Positions 24,526-37,042 of a DNA stretch of 64,000 nucleotides are shown here, piece after piece. The position numbers were made by a program, and so were the translations under genes. Each line of letters opens with the position of its first letter. The first letter of the stretch is position 1. The notes under the pieces are model-generated. The model saw nothing but the letters and a program-made list of their open reading frames with translations, had not been told where the DNA came from and ran no database searches. Source of the DNA: Paramecium octaurelia (Eukaryota > Ciliophora > Oligohymenophorea > Peniculida > Parameciidae); NCBI GenBank assembly GCA_905182995.1, contig CAJJDP010000013.1:1-64000 (forward strand), read 5' to 3'.

Positions 24526-27500
24526 AAAGCAATTTATAATTATTTTAATAAAAATTTTATTCTGGCAGATCTTTAATATATTTAAATAATTCAGAGAGAA
24601 GAAGAATTGGCCTTTCGGGAACCCATCCCAACCTTCTTGAATGTACCTCTTGATCACACACCAGGTTTAATTAATTTACAGTAATCTTCTCCTTTAGATG
24701 AAGACAATGATGACATAGGAAATGAAGAATATTCAACGAAGTCTAAAGGCATCATAGATAGGAACACATTGTACTGCACATAGTTAACATATTTTAAATA
24801 TCTTCATTTAATTAATTTATATGATAACAGAAATGAAGAGTTTTCAAAGTATTACTAATAGTTTAAACAGATTGAAGGAGCTTATATTCCAGTATATAAT
24901 TTTTATCTAAATCAACTTAAATTGCTTAATAAAGAAGAAATTCAAAAACAAGATTAAGAGTATGAAGTGCAATGTGATGTCGGAAAGTATTTAATCATAA
25001 AGTTCAAAAAATGGAAGGAAATTAGCAGCCATTAGTAAGTTGACTTAATAGAATCAGATGATTCTGAACTCCTAAAATTTTAGATTATGATATTCTCGAA
25101 TCTTTAGCCAACTTTTAAAAATAGAAAAATTTTATAACATTCAATGTAGTTATTCACCTTCTCAAAGATATGCTGTTATAACTTATTATTTAGAATTAAG
25201 CTAATTTAGTTTATATTACATCTTGATAATGTTTAACCTGTTAACCATAATTTATCATCTTAGATCTAAAAAACAACATTTTGTTATCAAAACTAATAAT
25301 CATTTATCTAATAATTAAAACGGATTCACTAATAGATTTAACTTTAATAAGATTCTTGGTTTTTTCATTCAAGTTTAGAAGAATTATAGGTCTTCTATTA
25401 TCTTTCAATCTGCTTTGCGTATTCTCCTAAGCATCTTGAAAATCTTGTATTAGAAGAAAATGAAATAGCAAAACATGCAACAAATTAAATAAAAAAATTT
25501 TAGTTTAAATCAAAATTCTATTGCCAAACACTCAAGTGCACATAAATTAATAACAGAAAAGGTTATTAATTGTAATTTGATTCAAATTTAGGTAGATAAT
25601 AACAATAATAACTTTTTTGCCAATTTTTAAATTGCAGCTTAAAGTAATATCATAATCTAAGAGGCTCATACCAATAAATTTCAGAGTGTTTAAACGATGA
25701 AATTGAATCATCAATCTTTGTACTAGCCCTAATTCATAATTATTTGTAACTTTAATAATTCGATCTTGTTGATTTAATGACTTAGTTTTCTTTAAGATTG
25801 ATTTAATGTGAAGCACCAATTTTTGAAAAAAAGCATCAAGGGTTTGAATAGGATCTTTAGGTAGTAGAAAGCTTATATAAAAGCAATCACAATTGCATTC
25901 CTTATCCATAAAAGTACCTATTTGAATATACAGACACATTTCATAATTTTGAAGACATAAAATTCTATGCATAATATATACTTTTCAATATTATGATGAA
26001 TTAAAACTTCTTTTTGATATAAGAGATTGCCATTAAATTAATTAATACTTTAAAAGGTAATGCAATTTATTGTCGCTTCATACATATATTTGAATATTAG
26101 TTAGATGCTATTCAAGCAATGATTGGGAAGATTGATCCAAAAAAATAGCGCAATTATCAAGACTAAGATAAAATTGAAAGTGATTTAAACCTAAATAATT
26201 ATCTAGAAAGAACACTTATTTATGCTATTTTAGCTCTTTTGTAATGCAAATACCATCTTAATTTGTTCGATTATGAAAATGCTTTGAAATATTCAGAAAA
26301 AGTGTTGAAATATGTTGTTACGTTCTTGAAATAAGAGTAGACGATACTATCAATAATAAATCGCCGATTAGTAAGATTTATTTATTTATTTAGATATAAG
26401 AATATCCAGTACATATATTTTTTAAAGATTTAAAAATAAATGAATATGAGTTTCTAATAGATGAAATAGTAGATTCTGATTACATACATATATTTAACAA
26501 AGATTTTATCAATGAAGCTATACTAAATCATATTAGAATCCTAATAAATTTAGGTAAAAATGTTCCTAAAGTTAATATACTATTCTCGTTACAATTAAGC
26601 TAAATTCATCAGACTCATCAACCTTATTTACAAATGATATATGCAATGTATTTTAACTTTTTGTTAAAAGAAAAAGATATTAAATTGATTGAGCATCTCC
26701 TTGTAGATGAATAAAATTAAATAGGATAAATTCGGAAGAAAATAAAAGATGAAGAGATGAAATATAATGCTCATAGTTCGCTAAAATTATATACAGAATC
26801 AGACGCAGGCTTTATACATCAAAACTTAATCTTCTTAGATTTTCAGCTAAATATCTTGTCAAATTCAAAAAATAAAGTTAATAAAAAATTGATAAATAAT
26901 TGGATATTATCGAGCACCTAAAAAGCAATAAATGGATATTAAAACATTCAATAAACATTCTCATATTTAGTTCATCCCCATATCTCAATAATATATTTAA
27001 TACAATATGAATCATATTCATTTTTAAACCAGATGTAGAAGGCCTAAGACATGCTTGATCTCACAAATGAAAGTCTTTCTGGATGGTATGAAGATAATAA
27101 ACACCCTATCAAAGGGATATTTTTATACTACTTAGGAATTCACGATCGTTGGCTTTACTCCTAATACATAAGATGTTTAAAAATAATAATTTCTTTAAAC
27201 AGATTTGATATTGATGAAATAACAAGAATAGCTTAAGGATTGATTTACTAAGAAAAACAACTAATTGCGATATTGGATAGCAATACTTAAAATAGAACAT
27301 TTTAAATAGGAGATTTAATTAATGAATATCTAAATTCAAGGACAGGGAAAAAACAATTCTAAATTTCTGAGACCTCTAAGAACAATTTTGATGGTTAAAG
27401 TATCCTTGATGATGTTTTAGAAAAAAGTTCACTTAAAACTCTGAATGGGGTTTAAAAATTTTTCGAAGTATTTTTTATTTATTTTTTAGGCTTTAGCTAT

Positions 27501-27570
27501 ATTTTATCAAATAGGTACAGAGCATAATTGTAAGGATTTAATAAAGAGATTAATTGTAGAATCAAATTGA
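23045..27570 (+). CDS. Giant anoctamin-like gene, C-terminal part
   Basis: 23045-24525 repeats 21563-23043 (intron 23103-23131). From 24526 the sequence is unique and stays open to TGA 27568-27570. Two introns are needed and sufficient: 26371-26393 (23 bases) and 27468-27489 (22 bases). With the one-base correction in the A7 run, the whole gene is 2993 codons, divisible by three throughout. The ~1460 residues after the first intron are mostly amphipathic helices rich in Leu, Gln and Asn, with no membrane segment I can defend. They look like an alpha-solenoid (for example LLSFLMDILYNDLTPSQALE and ALAIFYQIGTEHNCKDLIK). I do not recognise a family. It could be a separate gene downstream of a true anoctamin, but the frame arithmetic favours one protein. 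Confidence 0.6.
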
Positions 27571-27678
27571 TTATTTTGAAAAATTTTGGTAGTATTTAAT
27601 TGCATAATTGATATAAAGTATTCTTATATAGATTAATCAAAAATCAATTTATAATATTTATAAATGCATTAGTAAATT

Positions 27679-29688
27679 TCATTATTTAACTTAATCAGAT
27701 ACAAATTGCTAGAGCAGTTGAAAAATTTTTATTTTTTATTAGGAATCCTAAGCTTATATTATAATTTTGTTCATTTATTATTTTTAATAGCCAATAAGGC
27801 CAAAGCAGTAAGATCTTAGAATATTTTTAATCTAAAGAATGTTTTTGAATTCCTTTTATTCAATCTCTAGATCTAAAATTTCTTTCAACCTTTAAATTAT
27901 ATACTTAGATTTAGTAATTCCATTTTATGAGATAGAAATTGTATTCTTGTTGATCTATAAGATGGCATTATTTAATTTTTTATTACCTTTAACAACTTTT
28001 ATTTCAAATAATTATTCAGTTTTTTCATCTTGAGTCCCAAAGATTCTTGACATAAGTGTAATCTCATGTAATTAATTCTAAATTTTTTCATAATAATATT
28101 AAATATTAATATGCTAAAAAGGTTTAATCTCTTCAATTAAGCCGCATTCTTACAAATATATAAAATTTTATTTGTCACTTAACAAAATGCTAACTAATTT
28201 ATAAATTTTTTAAATTATTTAATGATTCTCAATCTATTTAACTAAAATATTTTTGTATGTAACTAAGTTAAGTTCTTAGCATATATACTTACTAAATTAT
28301 TTTGCAGAGCTAATTATACCATCCAATATTTTTAGCAAATGCTCTTAATGTTATTATTTTTGAACGAAATTATCGAGAGATATCAGCAATTATTAATTCA
28401 TCAATTAATGAATTCCTAGATTTATTAGTAAGTCAAGATATTCTGATATGACACATTCGTTTGAATAGAGAAAGGAACAAAGCCCTCCTAAATTATGTTC
28501 ACAAGCATATATTGCATTAGTTTTTATAAAAATAAGATTGCAGAGCGCCCTTAAGAGAGACTTAACCCCTTTAACATATTAATCTTTTAGTTCGTTCTTA
28601 TCTTTTATCACTTTAAGAATACTTAGGACAATATCGATTAAATTTGGAATAAAATCTCCAAGAACTTATTTAACTTGATCATTATTATATGTTAAATTTG
28701 AAATCAATTAAGACAATGCATCTATGATACAAACTTCAGATGCCTAGGATAAGTGAGATTTCATGAATTTTGGTAATTCTGAATTAACAAACTTAAGCTA
28801 TAAATAAGATTGATTAAAACAAATTCCAGATAATGCATAATATGAGTTTGCAATAATCTACGGATTTTTGCTTTTGAGATTTTAAAATAATTTTTTTTAG
28901 ATATCTGTCTCTAAAATTTCATTTTGTGCATTTTAAGATAAACATAATGAACCTATTAATTAAAAGCATTCTTAGTTTGCAACAGTTAAGTATTGTAAAA
29001 TCTTATCAATAACTTTCTTTTGATACAGAATTTCGGCATAATTGTAGCTGATACAATAGGCATCTAAACATGTAAATATTTTTTTAAGTATTTTATTGCT
29101 GTAATCTGATTTTATATTTAAAATCAAATCTATTTTATTTGCAGAGAACAACAATTGTTAGAGGCATTTTAAATTAGCATTTTATATTAAAAATTCTAAA
29201 TTTTCTTCAGTTAATTCATCTAAATACAATAGAGACCAATCAAGGTCTATAAGTTATTAACTAATATTAGTATTTCTAAAGGAAATAATTTTTGAGAGAC
29301 AGTAAAGAGAGCCTTTCAAATTGCTTTTTAATAATAAGAGATTTGCTAATCCAATTTTCAATGAGTATTCTGCTACTTGATGATCAACTATATTTTATTC
29401 AATCACCCAAAAGTTTTAAAAATTTACATTAACCTTCTTTCCTTCAATTTTATTGTTCATTTAAAATTAGTTTAATATTTCATATTATTTTAACAATTAG
29501 TTTATATGATTTTAATAGTCAGTTGTAACTATTGAGTTTCTGGTTGATTTTTCAACAGATAATTTTTTTTAATGCTCATCTATCGAAGAATTTGAATTAG
29601 AAATTCCATCCTTTAGTAGGATTTCATAATTAAATTAATGTTACTAGATTGAACCTATCTCTTTTTGTTCATCTTAATAATTTTCCAT
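27679..29688 (-). CDS. Armadillo/HEAT-like repeat protein, 669 aa
   Basis: A single exon of 670 codons runs from ATG (complement 29686-29688) to TGA (complement 27679-27681). The start is the first in-frame ATG; a later one at 29458 would drop ~77 residues of Ser/Asn-rich leader. From residue ~90 the protein is a series of paired leucine-rich helices of about 40 residues (for example VKGVKSLLRALCNLIF and KKIFTCLDAYCISYNYAEIL), as in ARM or HEAT solenoids that bind other proteins. The last ~120 residues mix short strands with a final helix (LQINKNTISISQNGITKSKY) and could be a PH-like module. It lies 108 bases downstream of the giant gene, convergent with it. Its 5' end is 87 bases from the end of the SWI3 gene. 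Function unknown. Confidence 0.75.
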
Positions 29689-29775
29689 TTAATAAAATGT
29701 AGTTAATTGTATAAATTAAATATAAAAAATGAAACAAATTTTATAATTATATGTGCAAAAGAATAGCTCAAATTT

Positions 29776-31723
29776 TCATTAATTATTATCCGAGTAATAT
29801 TACAGTTTTTATTATACTATTACCAATCTTTCTGCTAAAGTTTATTTCTAAAAATATAATTTATTAAATTACTTAACAAATTTCTAATTATTGCTTTTCA
29901 TATAGAATTAATTTTTCGTATTCTTCTAAAAAGGTGAGTTTATGTTCTAGTTTTTCCATCTATAAACTTATTAACAGATTAATGTGATTATTCAATTTCT
30001 CCTCCTCCCTTTTTTACAAAGATTTTGCCCTCTCTAAAGTTTCTTAGTTCATTTGTATTACTCTTTTTTCTTCTTCAATAACATCTTCATTATTGTTACT
30101 GTTTGATTTCACATCATCAAGTTTTAGAAATTATTCTGAATCTTTTTTATTTAAATTATTCAATAGCTTTTTGAAAATGGATAAATGAAAGCTAACAAGG
30201 TTCTTTTGGTCACTAAAAACATTGGGCTAAATTTAAAGTAATAAATACTTCTTCAAAAGCAATTCGGCTGGATATATCATTAATTGATAATTTCTCTAGG
30301 CATTCTTTTGAATCAATCACTTTATCAATTTCTATTAAATGATCAATAGGATATTAGAGAAAGTGTAGAATCAATTCCTCTTCGGTATGAGAAGTCGAAA
30401 AAGTTTAATTCAATTGTTAAGCTAATTTTTCCCAATTTGAATCCGATGTTTCTTGAATAATCGAAATTAGGTAGCTTACTTCTTAGTCGTTTAATATTGA
30501 CCTAGGTTAATCGGATAAGATATGTAATTATGAAAACTTCTACTCAAGATTAGTTAATTAGAAATCCTCAGATGTTAAACTATTAGGAAAATTATTATTA
30601 GAGAAGCACTTCATACATAAATCTAATTTTATTGAATTTTTCTATTTATTTTCAACCTCTTTCACATTCTCTACTTTATCTTGATCTGCCTTTTCCTTTT
30701 GTGTCTACTCTTTTTCGGCATACCATTATAGTCCACATAATATTCCGCAAAAAGAACAACCAGGTCTAATGTTAATACAGTTTAATACCTATATCTTTTA
30801 GAAAATATTTTGATGGCATTAATCAAGGTTATCTCATATTAATTTAAGTCACTCTTTTCATCCAGCTCATCTTTTGCATTTAATTATAAGGTTCTGTAGA
30901 GACTCTTTGTCAAGGCTTATTAAGGAAGTACTTTATTTGGACATGTATCTGGATCGACAGAATAATTTATCAAACCCCAATATTATAGAAATCCATGAAT
31001 TCTAGATATTGTGCATGCATCCCCTGCTAAGACTTTTCTACACGCAATAGTTGTTAAATAAGTGCTTGGCTAGTTTCTATACAGATTAACAATAAAGTTT
31101 CTATATTTTTTATAAAGTTCAGGTGTTTTTGAAACATGTTAATTTGTAAAAAATTCAGAGAAGTGATCCTTTTCAATTTCATTAATACTATCCATCTAGA
31201 ACCAATTCGCACAGGAAGGAATTATCAGAGAATGTTTTGATAATTATCTTCTAATTTCTTGTTTTTACGATTCTTATGGCTATTATATTGGCATAGTTAT
31301 TTATGGTTAAGGAGTCTATTATATTTGAGGTGGAGGTTAATGGATTTAAGGGAGTTGAGGCTAAGCAAACCATTGATTTTACGGTGGCATTTGTTTAACT
31401 TAATGAGGGTTTTAAGGTGGTGCTGGAGAAGGATTCCAAATCAGTTTAGAGGGAATATTTTCCAACTATTATTGAACTAAATTATTTGAAGGGAGCATAG
31501 GTGGAGGGATATTAACAGGTTGAATTTGAGGAGGCATTGCTTACTTGATTTATTAAGGTGGTTTAGTAACAACTTATTTTTAAGCAGGTTTTGTTTGAGT
31601 AATCTTTTATTGATCAAGAAATGTTTTTGGAATTTTTATTTTGGTATAAATTTTCTCTTCAACTTAATATCCATCTGGTACTTTTATTAGCGTAATTTTT
31701 ACAAGTTGATCTTGGGGATTCAT
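29776..31723 (-). CDS. SWI3/SMARCC-type SWIRM-SANT chromatin remodelling subunit, 625 aa
   Basis: Core scaffold of SWI/SNF (BAF/RSC) nucleosome remodelling complexes. It has a Pro/Gln-rich N-terminal region (~150 aa). The SWIRM domain starts at IIPSCANWFQMDSINEIEK and includes TPELYKKYRNFIVNLYR and ACRKVLAGDACTISRIHGFL. Next come a zinc-binding segment CSFCGILCG with partner cysteines in LDLCMKC, a SANT domain (EVSYLISIIQETSDSNWEKL then TEEELILHFLQYPIDH) and the C-terminal leucine-zipper-like coiled coil (MEKLEHKLTFLEEYEKL). This is the order in yeast Swi3/Rsc8 and animal BAF155. Three introns (30766-30788, 30227-30248, 29848-29872) keep frame: 626 codons. The gene is shorter than animal SMARCC and close to Rsc8 in size. 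Confidence 0.92.
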
Positions 31724-32165
31724 TTTCAATGTTAATTTATTTAATTATATTAATATTTTATCACCTAAAAGCTTAAGTATAAATTAAGCAAAGCAAAAAT
31801 TTTAGAATTTATTTATCATTATAATGACTTAGCCAATAATATAATGAAGCTTAGTTTAGAGAAATATTTATTAAAAGAAAATGATTAAGAAATTACTCTT
31901 AGATTCTAGAATAAAGTGTTTAAAATTTAGAATTTGATTTCAGTATTATTCCTCAATATTCACCATGATATTCGTTTTAATAATTTAAAATATTGTTTTT
32001 ATATAATTTTATATAATATGCAATTTAATGACTATTTAGTTGATAATTCTGAAGCTTTTTCCTTAAATTAAGTGCATAATATATTATGGCTTCTATTTTT
32101 AAGAAAAAAAAGACTTCTTTTCTTAATTAAATAATTATTTATTATTTACGTCAGCGAATTTAATA
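31724..32165. other. Divergent promoter region between SWI3 and a myristoylated-type protein
   Basis: About 440 AT-rich bases between two genes pointing away from each other, so it should hold both promoters. I see no conserved element. Confidence 0.5.
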
Positions 32166-33625
32166 ATGGGAAACTCAGTATGTTATGGTCAAGATGACAT
32201 TAGAAAAAAAGAAAGCATGCCCTTAAGAGCAAAAAGATCTCTGGAAATAAAAAAAAAACTTAAAAATATTGTGCTTAAAGGAGCTAAGGAACTGGAAAAT
32301 GAATCTGAAAAAACTGATATGCTGGATTATTTCCTTGACTTTTTTTAAGTAATATCGAAATTGATTAATAGAATAAACTTCTTAAAGTAATTTAAAAGTA
32401 CGAGTTTCCAAAGCCAGGCAAAGACTTTTTGTAATCTGGTTATGTATTATCATTTGCAAATATTACGGATATTACCCAGTAGATTCATAAAGACGAGGGT
32501 GATGTAGACTCTTAATTGTTAAAAAGTTTAATGGATGATATCGATGAGTTAAAGGAAAAGTCTCTTTTTTATCTAATTCTCAAAGAATTCGACAGATTCT
32601 ACAAATAATTGGTGTTATCAAAAAAAGATAAACTAGATGATATAACAATATCTCCTAATTTACATCATATGTCAGATACTAAGAGTTTTATTAAAACTCA
32701 ATTGCCACTAGAAATTTAAGAAAAATAATAAACTATCGAATTTGAAGACTGTTTTTTTTCTAAAAGGAAATTAAGTGCTTTGATGAAAGAGGATAAAAAT
32801 TTGATCGATTACCTAATTATTAGTATAATTAACCTGTTTGAATTTTTGAAGTAGATAATCTGCTTGACATATTCAGACATTATTAAAGAATACATTTCTC
32901 TTAATGATATTTAAAAATATCTTTAGAATAGTTTGTTTTTCTAAAAGTTAATTCAACATTACATATATGATAAGGAATTGTGCATAGGCTAACTAATTGA
33001 GAAGATCATTCCGTTAAAATATTAAAATTAATAGATCTAATATGAAGGTCAAATATTAGAAAGATAATAAACTTTGGATATATCCCTATATCCTGAGCCT
33101 GGGTAATAAACAATGATTAAGGAATTCGAAGAGGATATGTTTGCTCATGATTTTGGAAGATCAAGATAAGAATAGTATTTTAGAAATAGTTCAAGGATGT
33201 CAATTATTGAGATGCAGAATAAAATCATGAATGCAATTGAATAGATTGAAAAGGAGAATCTCCCTTACAAAGAAATGTTTATTATTTTGAAACAAATGTT
33301 TGAGGAAGTTAAACCATATAGAATATTTCTATTGATATAAAAATTGTCTGATGACATTGTTGACATTTACTTATAGTCCAGACCCTAAGATTAATAAAAT
33401 AAATATCGTGAGCTTATTCTTGCTGAGGATAATAAGCTTTCAATTATTTTGTTTTTACTTCATAAATTTTAAGAATCAAGTTAATGTAATTTAAACAGAT
33501 TATTTTACAAATTAAGATTTATGATGGATTATAATTAAGTTCTTGATAATAGAATAAAATATGAAATGGATTAATCATTTGTTAGATTTTATGCTTGTCT
33601 AGAGATGATGATTTAAACTCCTTGA
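32166..33625 (+). CDS. Unknown protein with N-myristoylation-type start, 478 aa
   Basis: ATG 32166 to TGA 33623-33625 with one 23-base intron (32349-32371); 479 codons in frame. The N terminus MGNSVCYG fits the N-myristoylation pattern (Gly2, Ser/Asn at 5-6), with Cys6 as a possible palmitoylation site, so it is probably membrane-anchored on the cytosolic face. The rest is helical and charged (DYFLDFFQNKLLKVIQKYEF, INLFEFLKQIICL). I see no catalytic motif and no membrane segment. The family is not recognised. It may be a peripheral membrane scaffold; this rests only on the N-terminal signal. Confidence 0.7.
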
Positions 33626-33879
33626 TTTTTATTCTATTTAACTTTAATAGCAAAGTTACCTTGACTTTATTTGTTTATTTATTTAAAATATCCATCTTTA
33701 TTTATATAATGATAGTATCCGATTTTACTTGCTCTTATAGATTTTCATATTCTAATTGGTTCATCTTTGTTTACCTTAATTTTTTAATTCAGTTTCTTCT
33801 ATGTTGTTGAAAGAATATGATTAGAATGAGTTAAATTGTGATGATATAAAAAATTAAAATATTTAAAGTTATTATATTT

Positions 33880-35488
33880 TCATATATCTTCTTAATGAAC
33901 TTTAATTAACGAGTAAAAAAGTGATAGAGGAATAAAATCTTCCTAATCCTTTAATGCTTCCTTTGAGAAATTTAGTTTTATTTTTTCATTTTTTAAACAC
34001 TGAAAAGATTCTATAATCTTGCATTGCTCTGATTTTTCGAATTAGGAATTATTCAAAGTTTTGTCAATTTTCTAATAAGTTTCATAGAGTTTAGATAATG
34101 AATTATCATTGGATTACAAAAACTGATGACTGAATACTTCATCCTTCATTTTATAATCAAATTTTCCATTTAAATACTTTATCATCATATCTAACACCAA
34201 GTTTGTTGATCGAAATAAGAATCTAAGAGGCAAAATAGTAAGTAATATAATAATAATGTCCACCAAAATAGCGTATAGACTCATATTTGCATACCAAGAT
34301 ACTATTTTCTAAATTTGGCCATCCAATACTGATGCTATTTCTGATTCATAAGTATTATTTTATAAACTAAATATTTTTGCTATAATTACGTTAATGCTAT
34401 TAACTCTGTTTAAGGTAGTTATGAAGCCTTTATATACACGTTTTATTTTAATAAACTATTGTATTTGTAGATTGGGTAAATCGTTTGATTTATGGACTTT
34501 TTTATCTCCTCCCAATCAGTGGTATTAAATCCTGTTAAAGTTTCATTATAAATGAGATCAGTTTTGTTTTCCAATTGATGATCAATAAAGCTTTTGGAAT
34601 ACACCAGGGTTCCCTCTTCATCTAGAACCATCAAACTTAATTAATCCATATACAAAAAGTTTTGTAATTTAGGGAAATTGATTAATAAAGATGCAATACC
34701 AGTTACTTGAAGTTTTGGATTAAAGAGTATATTAGAATATGTAGCCAATAAGTAATCGTAGTTGGACATTTAAAACAGTTTACTGATTTGATATGGAATA
34801 AATTTTTTTGTTGATTTTAGTTCCTTAGTGTAATTTGTGAACCATTATTATTGATAGGCCTCTAAAGTTTCATTGAGAGGTTTCGTCGGGTAATAAACAG
34901 TAAATAGATTGTCTACAATAGAAATTAAATAAATTTATTGAGAAACAATGTAGAAATCAAAGGTAAATTGGTGAGTATGCATAAGGTTGACCAATTTTTC
35001 AAAAGGTTTCATATCAGCCCCTTAGAGGCTAAAGTTACCGATAGTAGTATAGCAATTACTTGAAATTTATATTTATTGATTTAGTTGTTGCATGATGTTG
35101 CAATGTTGGAGTTCTTAGACAATTTTAAAATCTACAGTATTCATCCAATAGTTCAAGAATACTAACTTCGACATCTTAGATGTTATCATATAAAATGCGA
35201 ACTTTATCACATACATAGCAGCATTCGATTAAATTTATAGAGCTCTAGATTTGTGAATTCATAATACTTTTTGTTTTGGAGTGATAATATTTATTGCGAA
35301 ATCAATTGGACTTAATCAGTAGCCAACGATAATTGAATGTTTTAGCATATAATAAGTATTGCTAAACTGATTCCAAGAATGATAAAGGTGTATATTAGTA
35401 AGATTGTACTCATTCTTAGCTTAGATGTTAATTTTTTCAAACTAGTTTAGCAAAGCGAACTGCTTTTTTATGATTCAGATATTGGCAT
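33880..35488 (-). CDS. Two-pass membrane protein with Cache-like extracellular domain, 517 aa
   Basis: ATG (complement 35486-35488) to TGA (complement 33880-33882); introns at 35245-35267 (23) and 34406-34437 (32) give 518 codons. A hydrophobic segment near residue 35 (ILLIYTFIILGISLAILII) and a second near residue ~400 (LYAILVDIIIILLTILPL) bracket a ~340-residue region. Its second half has Cache-like features: FTVYYPTKPLNETLEAY, FNPKLQVTGIASLLINF and LMVLDEEGTLVYSK. Cache domains are extracellular small-molecule sensors. The ~120-residue cytoplasmic tail is acidic and basic mixed, without a kinase, cyclase or HAMP-like domain I can recognise. A receptor-like role is an inference from topology. 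Confidence 0.7.
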
Positions 35489-35948
35489 TTCTTAAAATGA
35501 ATAATTAATTAAGAGAAGTTTGAATATATTTATAAAATAGGGTCTGAAAATGTTTTTTTTATATTTTAAGGTAAAGTTACTACGATAAAAACTACGTAAA
35601 GGCTCATTTAATAAGTTGTAGGTTGTAAAATTTAAACATACAATTCTTCTTGAATTTGTAAAGTAATTTAACTAGAATATAAAATTACTGTTTAATTATC
35701 CTACTTTATATATATCTACTTAGTTTATTTGAATCATCAATACAGAAATAACAGATAGATTGTATATTAGAGGTTAGCAGACTTAGGGATTTACAGACTA
35801 TTTAGAATGCTATATTTCTAGTTTCTTCAAATGAATTTAATCATTTGCAATATGTTTGTTCAAAAATATTAACAAATGATTTTGAAAGTACTATACTATA
35901 TTTCTCAAACTGAATAACAAATTAGTTATTATTTATTTACTTTTTATA
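35489..35948. other. Divergent intergenic region
   Basis: About 460 AT-rich bases between divergently transcribed genes. No feature seen. Confidence 0.5.
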
Positions 35949-36737
35949 ATGTCTGACAGATCCCGAACTATCAGCCTTAGAAAATAACAGATATTAGAAA
36001 AAATTCAATACAATTTCTAAAAAATTGATCCAGCATTCCAAGTAAAATACTTTATTGGAGAAAATTCAAATTTAGTTGAATATCAGATGAATAAATGGAA
36101 TCGGCAAAGCAGACAAAAAACAGTTTATGAATAATAAATTGAGAAAGCGATTAAAACATTGCGCCATCCTTTTAGATTAGACAGCTATGCTGATAAACCG
36201 CAATTCATAACTCCTAGTTCAGATAAGAATCATAAAGAAATTAAATAAAATGAAGAGAAATAATAGATTTCAAGATCTCCAATTAAAGAAGAAACATTAA
36301 CTAGAAATTGTATTGCTACACCATCAAGTCCATTGAAGTTATTTTTTATTTTATATAGGAAGCTTTTCACTTAATATTAGGATTTAGTAAAGGTTCAATA
36401 TATTACATCTTCTGAATAAATGAAAAAGTTAATTTAACAATATTCAGATTCTGAAAAACCAATGTCATCTTCAAGAAATCCGGAATTTACTCCTTCAAGA
36501 CAGTTAAGCCTAAAAAGAAAAAAAAAAGGAATAAATTAATTTTCTTTGATTCCACCATCTCCTATTCCAAGAAATAGGGAGCATTTGTTATAGAAAAATA
36601 CAAACAATCTAATTCTTTTAGATGAATTACAAGATGATTTGGAGAGTTTTAGAAAATCATTAGGAGAAATGTAGAAATTTAAAAATCTGTTCCCCAAAAG
36701 ATAATAAAAGAAATCTAAAAATGACTTATTATTTTGA
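35949..36737 (+). CDS. Unknown basic, Ser/Pro-rich protein, 262 aa
   Basis: ATG 35949 to TGA 36735-36737. It reads as one exon of 263 codons, though 21 bases at about 36335-36355 could be a frame-neutral intron, giving 255 aa. The protein is rich in Lys, Gln and Ser, with repeated SPI/SSP/PSP turns (PPSPIPRNREHLL) and a C-terminal helix LLDELQDDLESFRKSLGEM. It has the look of a phosphorylated, mostly disordered protein. No domain is recognised. Confidence 0.6.
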
Positions 36738-37042
36738 TCTTAAATTGTATGTAATTTATTTGAATTTATTTCCAAGATTTAGATTTTAATATCATTTATT
36801 TTAGTGTTTGAATTTAAAATTCTTAAAGTCATTATTAATTTAGTAAATTCCTAAAACTCACTTATTTAAACCTACCTTAATACAATAATTTTTAAAGGAA
36901 AGATTTTAATTAGTCAAGAAAGAATGAATAGTAAATAGTCCAATTTTTAAATACATGCATACAATCTTTTTTGATAAATTTATTAATTATTTAAGAACAT
37001 CTTATTCTTTGCAATTATGCTAGATAATGAAAATATCAACTC
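36738..37042. other. Convergent intergenic region
   Basis: About 305 AT-rich bases between the 3' ends of two genes; nothing recognised. Confidence 0.5.

Noticed and set aside
25547..25972. Minus-strand frame of 141 codons
   Set aside because: Antisense to the continuous helical C-terminal region of the giant gene.
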